A stretch of DNA of 64,000 nucleotides from Ruminococcus sp. (lineage in GTDB: Bacteria; Bacillota; Clostridia; Oscillospirales; Ruminococcaceae): NCBI RefSeq assembly GCF_019423705.1, contig NZ_JAHZAX010000012.1, forward strand, positions 1 to 64,000. Reading direction: 5' to 3'. The translations under genes were made by a program, and so were the position numbers. Of this stretch, positions 34,689 to 44,002 are shown in pieces. Within the stretch, counting starts at the first letter, position 1. Each line of letters begins with the position of its first letter. The notes below the pieces were generated by a model. The model was not told the DNA's origin, searched no databases, and worked only from the letters and a program-made list of their open reading frames with translations.

Positions 34689-34713
34689 AGCTTGTTGAAA
34701 AAGTTCGACAAAA

Positions 34714-34821
34714 GCGGGACGTCGAGGACGCAAATTGTTGTGAGCCTTGTCGAACAACAATTTTCCCCTACATTTGGCGTAAATACGCTGTTTTTATGTA
34801 GGGGCGAACAGCGTTCGCCCG
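34714..34821 (+). repeat. dispersed composite hairpin element, complete copy
   Basis: All three hairpins are present, nearly identical to the copy at 15928. Hairpin 2 differs in both arms and loop yet still pairs (CTACAT/ATGTAG), and hairpin 3 is GGGCGAAC/GTTCGCCC. Confidence 0.85.
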
Positions 34822-34846
34822 TTATTTTGGCGTTTTTCTACAGCTT

Positions 34847-34883
34847 AAAAGGACTGCTGTGAAAGCTCACGGCAGTCCTTTTT
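34847..34883. terminator. bidirectional terminator
   Basis: AAAAGGACTGC pairs with GCAGTCCTTTT. It separates the kinase operon (plus) from the decayed surface-protein gene (minus). Confidence 0.8.
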
Positions 34884-34926
34884 ATGATGTTTTGCTATTT
34901 GATCTTAAGGGGAAAAATCTAGCTTG

Positions 34927-37637
34927 TTATTTTTTAGTTGTTATGGTCTTTGTGGCAGACCAGCCGCTGTAATACTTCGTGCCGTTCACGGTGGTGTAGG
35001 TACGCATTCTTACATAGTATTTTGTATTGCCTTTCAGACCCGACAGCGTTTTTGTGATAGAGCTCTTATTTGTGATCGTTGTCTTTGAAGGGCTCTTGAA
35101 AGATGAATTTGTGCAATACTGAATCTCATAGCCTGTGGCGGCATTATTCTTGATCTAATTTATAACAAGAGCTTTGCTCTTTGCAGTTACCCTTGAGATA
35201 TTGGTCTTAGGCGGATTGATCTTGAATGTTCTTGTGATCGTGCCTGTATAATTGCCTTTGGCTGTGATCTTTACTGTGGCTGTGCCGACTTTGGTGTTGT
35301 TTGTGTAGGTCAAGGTGTAGTCGGTGCCGCTCTTCAAAGTTTTGCCATTGAATTTGACTGTGATCTTCTGTGTCTGAGCCTTGCCCGTGTATGTCTTTGT
35401 TGCAATGCCAGAAACTGTTGATTTCGCAAAATTGTTCTTGATCTTGAACGTCTTTGAGATAGTGCCTGTGTAGTTGCCCTTGGCGGTGATCTTTACAGTT
35501 GCCGTGCCGACTTTGGTGTTGTTGCTATAAGATACTGTATAGTCTGTGCCTTTTTTCAATGTTTTGCCGTTGAGCTTAACTGTAACAGATGGCTGCTTTG
35601 CCTTGCCATCGTAAGCGTATGTTGAAGTCGAGAGTGTTACGCTAGCCTTGGAAACGCTCTGCTTTGTGACTGTGATGGCTGGTATATCTGCCGTCTCAAG
35701 GACTGTTTTGCAAACTGTGCACTCCTTGTGCTTCTTGCCCTTAACTCCGATGGTTGCAGCTTTGTCTGTTATCCAAGCGCTGGATTTGTGACCTGTGGCT
35801 TTGATCGCAACTTGCTCTTGAGTTATTGCTCCACAGACTGAACAATGTGAACCTTCTGTCCTACCTGCGGTCGTGCAGGTCGCTGCGACTGCATTATCAA
35901 TCACGATAGTATGACCTTTTGCTGGTATAGCCTCTGTAATTTTGTCTCCACAAGATTTACAGGTTTTAGTCTTTGTTCCGTTTGCTGTGCAAGTAGGCTG
36001 CTTTGTGACAACAAAATCGCCATACTTATGACCAGTTGCAGGGATCTCAGTCTGTGCCTTGAGAATCTTTCCACATACTGCACAATGGGAGCCTTCCGTT
36101 TTGCCAGATGATGTACACGTTGCTGGAACAGCTTTATCAATGACCTTGTTATAATGCGGAGCTATCACGTTAGGTTTGTCTGCTGTACCGCAGAAGCCAG
36201 CGTTTGCGCCGTCGGTGGCGGTGATGTAATAATAAAGCTCTTCGTCGGAAACTTCATAGGCGGCGATAGTTGCTTTATAGGTCGAGCCTGTGGTATTGCG
36301 CATATCGACTGACTTCCAGCTATCGTCGGACTTGCTCTTATAATAGAGCGCTGCGCCTGCCACCTTTACATTATCTGTAATGTCAGCTGTGATAGATATC
36401 GCCTTATCAGGTTCGAGGGCTGTGACAGGGGTATGGTTTATTACCGGTGGTTCACCCTCTGCCGGGCAGCAGCTTACAACATTTGAAGCTTTGGACTCGT
36501 TAAGGTCGGTATCGACTACTGTGAAATAATAGTAATAATTTGTGCCAGGCTGAACATTTTCATCAATGAACGACAGCTCATCGGCATTGAGCACCGACTT
36601 GTTCACTCTTTGGAATGACTGAGTTTCGGGCTTTGCGGACGGGTCATAGTTTGTTGATCTGTAAATGTTATAGCCTGCCAATGTGTCGTAATCGTCCTGC
36701 ATCCAGTTGAGGGCGTTCTTGCCAAGCTGGCCTTCACCTGTGAGGGACATTGACTGAGCGGAGCTGTTTGTGATCTCGAACTTAAATCTGCCCCAGTCCG
36801 TGCCTGTGACGAGCCATTTATCATCGGCTGCGGCTGCGCCCTTGACACGGATATACATTGTGCCCAAGTCGATATAAGGGTCGATCTTGAACTCGCTGAC
36901 CCATTCACGGGCGTTCGCCCAATCGCCTGATACTGCGAAATCAGTATAAGGCTCGCTTCCGCCGTATGTTACCATAGGCTGGATATCGGAAGCCATATCA
37001 CGATTGAACTTGACGTGCATTTTAACGGTTTGAGCGCCGCTGACCTTGTCTATCCTGTTGCCGTCCTTATCGGTGAGGTAGGCTTCGGTGACGAATGGTC
37101 GTCAGCTTCAAGCTTATCCACCAGCGCCCAGACGTCCTCAGAAGTTGTGGCTTCATAGAACATTTTATACGGGGTCTTGCCGTCCTTTGCTTCGGTATTT
37201 TCTGCCTTTGTGTCAAGGACGAACTGAACGTCCTCGAGGTCATACTCGGCGCAGATATCGCTTTCATCGTCAAGATAGGACGCTTCTTCGCCCTCTGCAC
37301 GATAATCTATCAGCGAGAAAAGTATTCTGCCCTGAACGATCTCCGTGCTGTCACGATATTCCTGCTGAGCTTCCATATCTGCGATAGGGTCATAGGCGTG
37401 CTGAGTTTTTTCCTCTGTCTCAGCTGTTTGTGTGCCATCGGCAGACTGTGCTGTTTGCTGATCTGTCTGATCGTTTTTGCGTTCAGCATTTTGTGAAGCT
37501 GAACTTGCTTCGGTGCTGTTTTCCTCTGCGGAAGCTTTTATAGCGCTGCTTTCGTTATAAAGCAGGTCGCCGAAAGCCGTTGACTGAAAAGCCAATCCGC
37601 AGCACAGCAATAACGATATTATCTTCTTACTGTTCAT
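34927..37637 (-). pseudogene. decayed secreted surface protein, one frameshift and one nonsense codon
   Basis: The gene starts with a signal peptide (MNSKKIISLLLCCGLAFQST). The first frame runs to VDKLEADDH near 37098. Restoring one C there (CC to CCC) joins it to the frame PFVTEAYLTDKDGNRIDKV and the following 640 residues. Those residues hold Fn3/Ig-like units, three Cys-rich ATGH modules and two MBG-like units. At 35155-35157 a TAG replaces a Trp codon: the paralogue at 29-30.5 kb reads SATWVKKGSATGYE, here LVIN-stop-IKNNAATGYE. The frame then continues through a complete fibronectin domain to a TAA at 34927. The N-terminal part may be a peptidase propeptide or another lost domain. Confidence 0.85.
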
Positions 37638-37796
37638 AACCTTCTCCTCCGTGATTTTTTTTATTTTGTCTGCAACAGATCATTTTTGTGTTCTTTATAG
37701 AATAAGTATAACATATTTGTAAATTGATTCGTTAAGCTGGCAGTTAAAGAAAACGTTTTCAGGTTATATTTTATTGTTTTAACAAATGTACAAGAT

Positions 37797-37838
37797 AAAA
37801 AAGATCGCCAAGGCTGTAAAAAGCTTTGGTGATCTTTT
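37797..37838 (-). terminator. terminator of the REC-kinase gene
   Basis: AAGATCACCAAAGCT pairs with AGCCTTGGCGATCTT (some G-U), then a T run on the minus strand. Confidence 0.8.
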
Positions 37839-37851
37839 ATGGGCAAGAATT

Positions 37852-38922
37852 TTATTTTGGAAAATAAAGCACGAACTCTGCGCCTTTGTCGACTTCGCCG
37901 TGGGCTTCTATCCTGCCGCCGTGGCGTTTTATTATTCGGTCGGCGGTGGCAAGACCTATGCCGCTGCCTTCGTATTCTTCATCAAGGTGGAGCCGCTGGA
38001 ACACGCCGAAAAGCTTGTCGGCGTATGCCATATCAAAGCCTGCTCCGTTATCCTTAAATGATATGACAGCGAAATTTTCATTTGGGACTGATGACACGGT
38101 TATGACTGCGTTTTGCCTGTAGCGGGTAAATTTGAATGCATTGGTCATAAGATTTTTTATTAGCATTCGCACGAGAACGTCGTCGCCCTGCACCTGCGGC
38201 AGGCTGCCTTCGATCAGCGTGATGTTGCGCTGAGGCTCGGCGGATTTACATTCGTCGAAGATATCCCTGATAAGGGCGTTCATATCGAGGATCTCATACT
38301 CGGGCTCTATGCTGCACATTTTTGAGAAGCTCAGCAGCCGCTCTATCATCGTAATGAGCTTTGAGGTCTTGCCTTCGATCATAGAGGCGATCTTGAGGGC
38401 GTCCTCGGTATTGCCAGAAAGTATCTCTTTTTTCAGAGTGTCCGCCAGCATTTGGGTAACGTTCAGCGGCGAACGGAGATCGTGAGATATGGCGGAGCAA
38501 AACAGGCTCAGCTCGTTGTTTGCCGCCTCAAGCTCACGGCGCTTCTGATATATCTCGAGGTGAGTTTTGACCCTTGCGAGAAATTCTTCTTTTGTGAAGG
38601 GCTTTACAACATAGTCGCAGCAGCCAAGCTCAAAGCCCTGCTTTATTACGGCTGGGTCGGATTCGGAGGTCATAAATATAACGGGTATCTCCATTGTTTG
38701 CTCTGAGGATTTTATCTGCCTGCAAAGCTCCAAGCCGTCCATACCCTCCATTTTGATATCAAGGAGGATAAGGTGAGGCTGGCTTTTTTCCATAAGCTTC
38801 AACGCCGACTGTGCGTTGGTCGCACCGAGGACACGAAAGCCCTCATTGCGCAGGATACTCCCTGCAAAGGCGATGTGCTCGGGCATATCGTCAACGATAA
38901 GTATTTCAGCTTTTTCAAACAT
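37852..38922 (-). CDS. response regulator-histidine kinase hybrid (REC-HisKA-HATPase)
   Basis: This soluble 356-aa protein has a receiver domain first (Asp in LILLDIKMEGMDGLEL near residue 55, Lys in VVKPFTKEEF near 105). A HisKA domain follows (CSAISHDLRSPLNVTQML near 150), then an ATPase domain (NLMTNAFKFTRY near 260, SGIGLATADRIIKRHGG near 325). There is no membrane segment. The gene begins 28 bp after urtE, so it may be expressed with the urea transporter. Such proteins take phosphate from, or pass it to, other two-component proteins; the partner is not evident. Confidence 0.87.
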   Translation of the reverse strand: MFEKAEILIVDDMPEHIAFAGSILRNEGFRVLGATNAQSALKLMEKSQPHLILLDIKMEGMDGLELCRQIKSSEQTMEIPVIFMTSESDPAVIKQGFELGCCDYVVKPFTKEEFLARVKTHLEIYQKRRELEAANNELSLFCSAISHDLRSPLNVTQMLADTLKKEILSGNTEDALKIASMIEGKTSKLITMIERLLSFSKMCSIEPEYEILDMNALIRDIFDECKSAEPQRNITLIEGSLPQVQGDDVLVRMLIKNLMTNAFKFTRYRQNAVITVSSVPNENFAVISFKDNGAGFDMAYADKLFGVFQRLHLDEEYEGSGIGLATADRIIKRHGGRIEAHGEVDKGAEFVLYFPK

Positions 38923-38950
38923 TTTATCACCCGTTATCTGTTAATAAATA

Positions 38951-39643
38951 TCATTCTGTCATAAGCCGCTGGACTTCGTCCTTATCTGCAAGCTTTGTTT
39001 CATTGGAATAGACTATCTCGCCCTTTTCCATTACATAAAGCTTGTGGGTATTTTCAAGAACAAAGTCAAGATACTGCTCAACAAGCAGGACGGTTATGCC
39101 TTTCCACTCGTTGATCTTTCTTATAGCTGCGCCGATATCCTGTATGATCGAGGGCTGTATTCCCTCGGTGGGTTCATCGAGGATAAGTATTTTCGGCTCG
39201 GCCGCCAAGGCTCTTGCAATGGCGAGCTGCTGCTGTTGACCGCCCGAAAGGTCGCCGCCTTTACGCTTGGCGAATTTCGGAAGTATCGGGAACAGGTCAT
39301 AGATATAGTCGGGGACTTTGCCCTTGCCGCCCTTTGGCTGGAGGCCAAGTTCGATATTCTCTTCAACGGTCATTTGCGGAAAGATATCACGACCTTGAGG
39401 CACATAGCCGATACCAAGCTTTACACGCTCATAGACGGGCTTTTTGATGATATCATCGCCGTCGAAAATAATCTCGCCTTTCAGGGTCTTTACTATGCCC
39501 ATTATGCTTTTGAGGGTGGTGCTTTTGCCCACGCCGTTTCTGCCGATAAGTCCGACTATCTTGCCTTTTTCCACCTCAAAGCTGAGATTTTCTATCACAC
39601 GGCTCTCGCCGTAATAAGAGTCAACATCTTTGATACTGAGCAT
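38951..39643 (-). CDS. urtE: urea ABC transporter ATP-binding protein UrtE
   Basis: One of the two ATPases of the urea importer. Walker A is GLIGRNGVGKSTT near residue 31, the signature is LSGGQQQQLAIARAL near 133 and Walker B is ILILDEPTEGI near 153; QGRDIFPQMTVEENI lies between. The ATG at 39643 (MLSIKDVDSYYG) is chosen because longer starts add basic, non-family residues and run into urtD. The protein is 230 aa, the normal length. It lies 2 bp after urtD. Confidence 0.9.
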   Translation of the reverse strand: MLSIKDVDSYYGESRVIENLSFEVEKGKIVGLIGRNGVGKSTTLKSIMGIVKTLKGEIIFDGDDIIKKPVYERVKLGIGYVPQGRDIFPQMTVEENIELGLQPKGGKGKVPDYIYDLFPILPKFAKRKGGDLSGGQQQQLAIARALAAEPKILILDEPTEGIQPSIIQDIGAAIRKINEWKGITVLLVEQYLDFVLENTHKLYVMEKGEIVYSNETKLADKDEVQRLMTE

Positions 39644-39645
39644 TT

Positions 39646-40431
39646 TTACTCGCCCCCTCTTCCCAAATATACCGCCTGAACTGTCTTGTCCGCAAGGACG
39701 TCGTTTATATTGCCCTCCATAAGCATTTTGCCCTCGTGGAGAACTGTGACGATATCGGCGGCCTGCTTTACAAAGTCCATATCGTGTTCGATGACGATTA
39801 TTGTGCACTCTTTCTTTATTTCCTTTAGTATCTCGCCTGTGCGGAAGGTTTCGGGCTTGCCCATACCTGCGGCAGGCTCGTCGAGCATTATTATCTCTGG
39901 CTTTTGCACAAGCTGCATTGCTATCTCAAGCCATTGCTTTTGTCCGTGGGCAAGGCTGCCTGCACGTTCGTCTGCTTTGTCCTCAAGGCCTACACGCTGA
40001 AGTGTGGAGCGGATATTTTCCATATCCTCCTTTGAGGGCTTTCTAAAGATTGAATCCATTATGCCCTTGTGGCCTTTGAGGGAGAGTATCATATTCTCCT
40101 CCACGGTGAGGTTGACAAAGACCGATGGCACTTGAAATTTTCTTCCCACGCCCTGCTGGACTATCTTATACTCTTTCATTCCTGTGAGCCTTACGGCTTC
40201 CCTGCCCTTGGGGTGGAATATTACTGTACCCGAGGTGGGCTTTGTTTTGGCGCAGATTATATCGAGAAGCGTTGTTTTGCCTGCGCCGTTTGGGCCGATA
40301 AAAAAGTGTATGCTGTTGCGCATAACCTTTGTTTTGACCTCTGTGAGGGCGTAAAAGCCGTCAAAGGAAACGGAGATATTGTTTATCTCAAGGACAACGT
40401 CCTGCGTATTGGTATTGACATTTGCACTCAT
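39646..40431 (-). CDS. urtD: urea ABC transporter ATP-binding protein UrtD
   Basis: This 261-aa ATPase belongs to the branched-chain/urea importer group. Walker A is GPNGAGKTTLLD near residue 47, the signature region is SLAHGQKQWLEIAMQL near 158 and Walker B is IIMLDEPAAGMG near 178, with the switch His in IVIEHDMDF. AHGQKQWLEI is typical of UrtD. It sits between urtC (1 bp gap) and urtE (2 bp gap), so translation is probably coupled. Confidence 0.9.
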   Translation of the reverse strand: MSANVNTNTQDVVLEINNISVSFDGFYALTEVKTKVMRNSIHFFIGPNGAGKTTLLDIICAKTKPTSGTVIFHPKGREAVRLTGMKEYKIVQQGVGRKFQVPSVFVNLTVEENMILSLKGHKGIMDSIFRKPSKEDMENIRSTLQRVGLEDKADERAGSLAHGQKQWLEIAMQLVQKPEIIMLDEPAAGMGKPETFRTGEILKEIKKECTIIVIEHDMDFVKQAADIVTVLHEGKMLMEGNINDVLADKTVQAVYLGRGGE

Positions 40432-40432
40432 T

Positions 40433-41572
40433 TTACGCCGCCTCCTTTGCTTTTGATGAAGCTGTTTTGCCGTCCTTTGATCTGAGTTTGCGGAAAAGTG
40501 TTGGGAGTTGTTCGCTCACAATGCCCACAATACCGCTCTTGAAGAAGATGATCGTCACGCAGAAAACTGCGCCGATTATGTACTGCCATATTTCTACCAT
40601 ACTGCCGGAACTGAGGTTATACTCGCAGAGATTGATGAGGAATGCGCCGATAACAGCGCCGATGATAGTACCTCTTCCGCCAACTGCCACCCATATAACC
40701 ATTGTGATAGAATATGAGATAGTCATTTGGGACGGAGTTATGCTTCCGTTGAAGTTTACGAAAACTGCGCCTGCGATACCTGCAAAGGCAGCGGAGAGAA
40801 CATAGATGAAGTTCTTGAATGCGCTTACTTTATAGCCAGAAAAATAAGTTCTGTTCTCGCCGTCTCTTATTGCGATGAGAAGCTTGCCGAACTTGCGGCT
40901 GACGAGAAATCTTGACAGGGCAAAGATAAGGGTCATAAGGATAAGAGAAAGGTAATAGAGTTTGAACATTTCTGTGCGGTGGAGGTTGCCCTTTATGCTG
41001 CCGAAGATAGTTTTGATCTCGGTGATACCAACGTTGCCGTTTGTGTATGTTGAAAGGGCGATGAAGATAGAATAAGCCGCCCAGGTCAGCGCTTGTGAGA
41101 TTATGGAGAAATAAACGCCTTTTACACGATTTTTGAAGATGAAATAGCCGATAACAAAGGCAACTATTGACGGCACGGCGATGATAAGGATAAGTGTCAG
41201 CGCAAAGGAATTAAAGGGCTTCCATATTAGCGGAAGCTCGTCAAGGCCGCCGATGTGCATAAAGTCTGTTATCCTGCCCCCTGTTTCTTGGAGCTTTAGG
41301 TACATTGCCATACAATATCCGCCGAGAGCGAAATATAGACCGTGGCCGAGACTAAGAATGCCCGTATAACCCCAAATAAGGTCGATACCCATTGCGGCGA
41401 TGGCGAACGCCATACACTTGCCGAGGAAAAGCACCGTCGATGAGCCGGAGAGCATTCCGGCATTGAGAAGCAGGGGCATAATGCCAAGTATTGCGACTAT
41501 TATAAGGAAGCTTACGGCAGCTCCTCTTTTTTTGAAAAATCTGCTTAACGCATTTTGTCCATTTTGTTTCAT
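40433..41572 (-). CDS. urtC: urea ABC transporter permease UrtC
   Basis: This 379-aa membrane protein has about ten segments and the LivM-type region WGYTGILSLGHGLYFALGG near residue 77. The SLGHG motif and the length agree with UrtC. The ATG at 41572 follows AAGGAGG by 11 bases; the TTG further upstream precedes that site. The start region overlaps the end of urtB slightly upstream, consistent with coupling. Together with UrtB it forms the membrane channel of the importer. Confidence 0.9.
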   Translation of the reverse strand: MKQNGQNALSRFFKKRGAAVSFLIIVAILGIMPLLLNAGMLSGSSTVLFLGKCMAFAIAAMGIDLIWGYTGILSLGHGLYFALGGYCMAMYLKLQETGGRITDFMHIGGLDELPLIWKPFNSFALTLILIIAVPSIVAFVIGYFIFKNRVKGVYFSIISQALTWAAYSIFIALSTYTNGNVGITEIKTIFGSIKGNLHRTEMFKLYYLSLILMTLIFALSRFLVSRKFGKLLIAIRDGENRTYFSGYKVSAFKNFIYVLSAAFAGIAGAVFVNFNGSITPSQMTISYSITMVIWVAVGGRGTIIGAVIGAFLINLCEYNLSSGSMVEIWQYIIGAVFCVTIIFFKSGIVGIVSEQLPTLFRKLRSKDGKTASSKAKEAA

Positions 41573-41588
41573 TGACCAGAACACCTCC

Positions 41589-42494
41589 TTACTCGTCAAG
41601 ATTTCTGCTCTTGATAACGAAAAGTCCCTGCGGACGCTTTTGCAGGAAGATTATCACGATAAGCAGAACGATAGCTTTTGCGATGGTGGACGAAGTATAA
41701 TTTTCTGTGAAAATGCTGGCTGAGCCGATTATTACAGAGCCGATAACTGTGCCGAGAAGCTTTCCGACGCCGCCGAGGACGACTGCCATAAAGCTGTTTA
41801 CGATATAGCTTTGACCGACAGTTGAGTCTATCGAGCCGAGAAGAGCAACGGAACAGCCTGCGATACCTGCAAGACCTGAGCCGATAGCGAAGGTGATGTT
41901 ATCGACCTTTCGTGAGTTAATGCCCATACATTTTGCCATTGTGCGGTTTTGCATAACGGCTCTCATCTGCTTGCCGAAATTCGACTTATACATAATAAAC
42001 CATACCAGCAGCAGGCAAAGCGCCACCAGCAGGATAATGAAAAGTCTGTTATAAGAGAATGTGCAGCCGCCTATCTTTATGCCGCCGTTTAAAAATGACG
42101 GCGCTGTGACGTTCACGCCCTGTGTGCCGAAAATGCTTCTTGCCGCCTGCTGCAAGATAAGGCTTATGCCCCAAGTCGCAAGCAAGCTATCGATCTCTCG
42201 TCCGTACAGTCGGGAGATTATGAACTTTTCAAGCAGGCTGCCGAGGATGAAGGTCACACCAAAGGCTGCGGGTATGGCGATAAAATAATAAACGTCACGA
42301 ATACTTTCGGGACAATACTTTACGAATATCTGCTGAACGACATATGTCGTATATGCGCCTATCATAACGAACTCGCCGTGAGCCATATTGATGACCCTCA
42401 TAAGGCCGAAGGTTATTGCAAGGCCGAGAGAGGTTAGAAGTATGATAGAACTAAGGCTGGCGCCGTTGAACAGAGTGTTTATGAAACGATCCAT
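41589..42494 (-). CDS. urtB: urea ABC transporter permease UrtB
   Basis: A LivH-type permease with eight or so segments. GLAITFGLMRVINMAHGEFVMIGAYTT spans residues about 24-50; only its middle MRVINMAHGEF is needed to recognise the family. SFMAVVLGGVGKLLGTVIG near 240 is also typical. The start could be the ATG at 42494 (301 aa) or the GTG at 42506; AAAGGA fits the ATG better, though with wide spacing. It follows urtA after a 115-bp gap that contains a strong hairpin. Confidence 0.9.
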   Translation of the reverse strand: MDRFINTLFNGASLSSIILLTSLGLAITFGLMRVINMAHGEFVMIGAYTTYVVQQIFVKYCPESIRDVYYFIAIPAAFGVTFILGSLLEKFIISRLYGREIDSLLATWGISLILQQAARSIFGTQGVNVTAPSFLNGGIKIGGCTFSYNRLFIILLVALCLLLVWFIMYKSNFGKQMRAVMQNRTMAKCMGINSRKVDNITFAIGSGLAGIAGCSVALLGSIDSTVGQSYIVNSFMAVVLGGVGKLLGTVIGSVIIGSASIFTENYTSSTIAKAIVLLIVIIFLQKRPQGLFVIKSRNLDE

Positions 42495-42523
42495 AGATTT
42501 TGCCACGTCCTTTCGTTACCCTA

Positions 42524-42557
42524 ATATTGCACAGCCCTTTGGCGGACTGTGCAATAT
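42524..42557 (-). other. hairpin between urtA and urtB
   Basis: ATATTGCACAG and CTGTGCAATAT form a perfect 11-bp stem with a 12-base loop and no T run. Such hairpins after a binding-protein gene often protect the upstream mRNA and give more binding protein than permease. Confidence 0.65.
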
Positions 42558-42609
42558 CGGATACTTACAGAGGATTTATTATTAGGGAGATATTTGCTTG
42601 AGATCTTGC

Positions 42610-43851
42610 TTATTCAAGAGGCTGGATACCTGCCTTGACAGCCCAGTCATATGTTGAAAGATATGGGTCTGGGGCAACGGGGTCTGTTGCGTAAATTTCA
42701 TTGATAAGTCCGTCGTCGCCGACCTGTCCGATCCTTACAGGCTTTACAAGGTGGTGGTTATCGCCCTGGATAGTTACTGTGCCCTCAGGTGCGTCGAATG
42801 AGATCTCGCCCGATTCAACTGCCTTGATAACGTCCTCAGGCTCGAAGCTGTCTGCCTTTTCGCAGGCTGCCTTCCAAAGGTAAACTGCGTCATATGCGGC
42901 TTCCGCAGGGTCGGAAGTTACTCTGTTCTCGCCGTATGCGTCCTTATATGCCTTTACAAAGTCCTTGTTCTTTTCTGTATCTGTTGTCTGATAATAGTTC
43001 CAAGATACCATATGACCCTTGAGGATATCTGCGCCGATAGTTGCGACCTCTTCCTCTGCGATAGAGAATGACATTGTCATATATTCCTTGCTGGAATAGT
43101 TCTTTTCAGACATCTGCTTGAAGAATGAAACGTTGCCTGTTCCGTTGAGGGTATTGATGATAACGTCAGGCTTTGCGGCTTCGATCTTTGAGATGATAGC
43201 GGCAAAATCTGTCTGATCCATATCGGCATACTCTTCGCCGACCACCTCAGCGCCCTTAGCTTCAAGCTGTGCGTTGATTATCATATTTGCTGTTCTCGGG
43301 AAAACATAGTCAGAGCCGAGAAGGAAGAATTTCTTATAGCCCTGCTCGAGAAGATAGTCGATGGCAGGGACGATCTGCTGGTTTGGTGCGGCGCCTGTAT
43401 AGACGATATTGGTGGAACTTTCCATTCCTTCATACTGAACAGGATACCAAAGCAGAGAGCCGTATTCCTCGACGATAGGCTTTACAGCCTTTCTTGATGA
43501 TGAAGTCCAGCAACCGAAAATAGTTGAAACGCCTTCGCTGTCGATAAGCTTTTCTGCCTTTGTTGCAAATGTTGAAGGCTCGGAAGCGCCGTCCTCTTCG
43601 ACGTACTCGATCTGCTTGCCGTTTACGCCGCCTGCTGCGTTGATCTCCTTGATAGCAAGGACTTCGGCGTCACGGACTGACTTTTCGCTGATCGCCATTG
43701 AACCTGTCAGCGAATGGAGAAGTCCGACCTTGACCGTATCGCCGTCGCCGCTGCTTGAGCCGCCGCTTGAACCGCAGGCTGTGAGCATTGTTGCCGTGAG
43801 GGCTGCTGCCGAAAGCACCGCTAAAAATCTCTTCATTCTTGTCTTTTTCAT
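42610..43851 (-). CDS. urtA: urea ABC transporter substrate-binding lipoprotein UrtA
   Basis: This 413-aa lipoprotein has the signal MKRFLAVLSAAALTATMLTAC ending at the lipobox Cys (the first residues are MKKTR). The mature protein has KVGLLHSLTGSMAIS near its start, TIFGCWTSSSRKAV and LLWYPVQYEGMESSTNIVYT, all diagnostic of UrtA rather than of leucine-binding proteins. It is the first gene of urtABCDE. The ATG at 43851 follows GGAGG by 8 bases; a TTG at 43866 precedes that site. No urease genes are in the window. Confidence 0.92.
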   Translation of the reverse strand: MKKTRMKRFLAVLSAAALTATMLTACGSSGGSSSGDGDTVKVGLLHSLTGSMAISEKSVRDAEVLAIKEINAAGGVNGKQIEYVEEDGASEPSTFATKAEKLIDSEGVSTIFGCWTSSSRKAVKPIVEEYGSLLWYPVQYEGMESSTNIVYTGAAPNQQIVPAIDYLLEQGYKKFFLLGSDYVFPRTANMIINAQLEAKGAEVVGEEYADMDQTDFAAIISKIEAAKPDVIINTLNGTGNVSFFKQMSEKNYSSKEYMTMSFSIAEEEVATIGADILKGHMVSWNYYQTTDTEKNKDFVKAYKDAYGENRVTSDPAEAAYDAVYLWKAACEKADSFEPEDVIKAVESGEISFDAPEGTVTIQGDNHHLVKPVRIGQVGDDGLINEIYATDPVAPDPYLSTYDWAVKAGIQPLE

Positions 43852-43914
43852 AGTGTTTTCCTCCAATTCATTTTACTGTTTTCTTTTTACTTTCCTATTT
43901 TCATTTTTAATGGC

Positions 43915-43975
43915 AATAAAAAAATTGGCTCTCTGACCTAAAGGATATTTTCCTTTTGCAGATAAACCAACTTCA
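43915..43975 (-). terminator. terminator or leader attenuator upstream of urtA
   Basis: TTGGT...GCCAA encloses AAAGGA/TCCTTT and is followed by seven T on the minus strand. It lies after the cytidylate-kinase-like gene and about 65 bp before urtA, so it may be a simple terminator or an attenuator of the urea operon. Confidence 0.65.
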
Positions 43976-44002
43976 TTGTTGTGATATTTGATTTTTGCTC
44001 AA

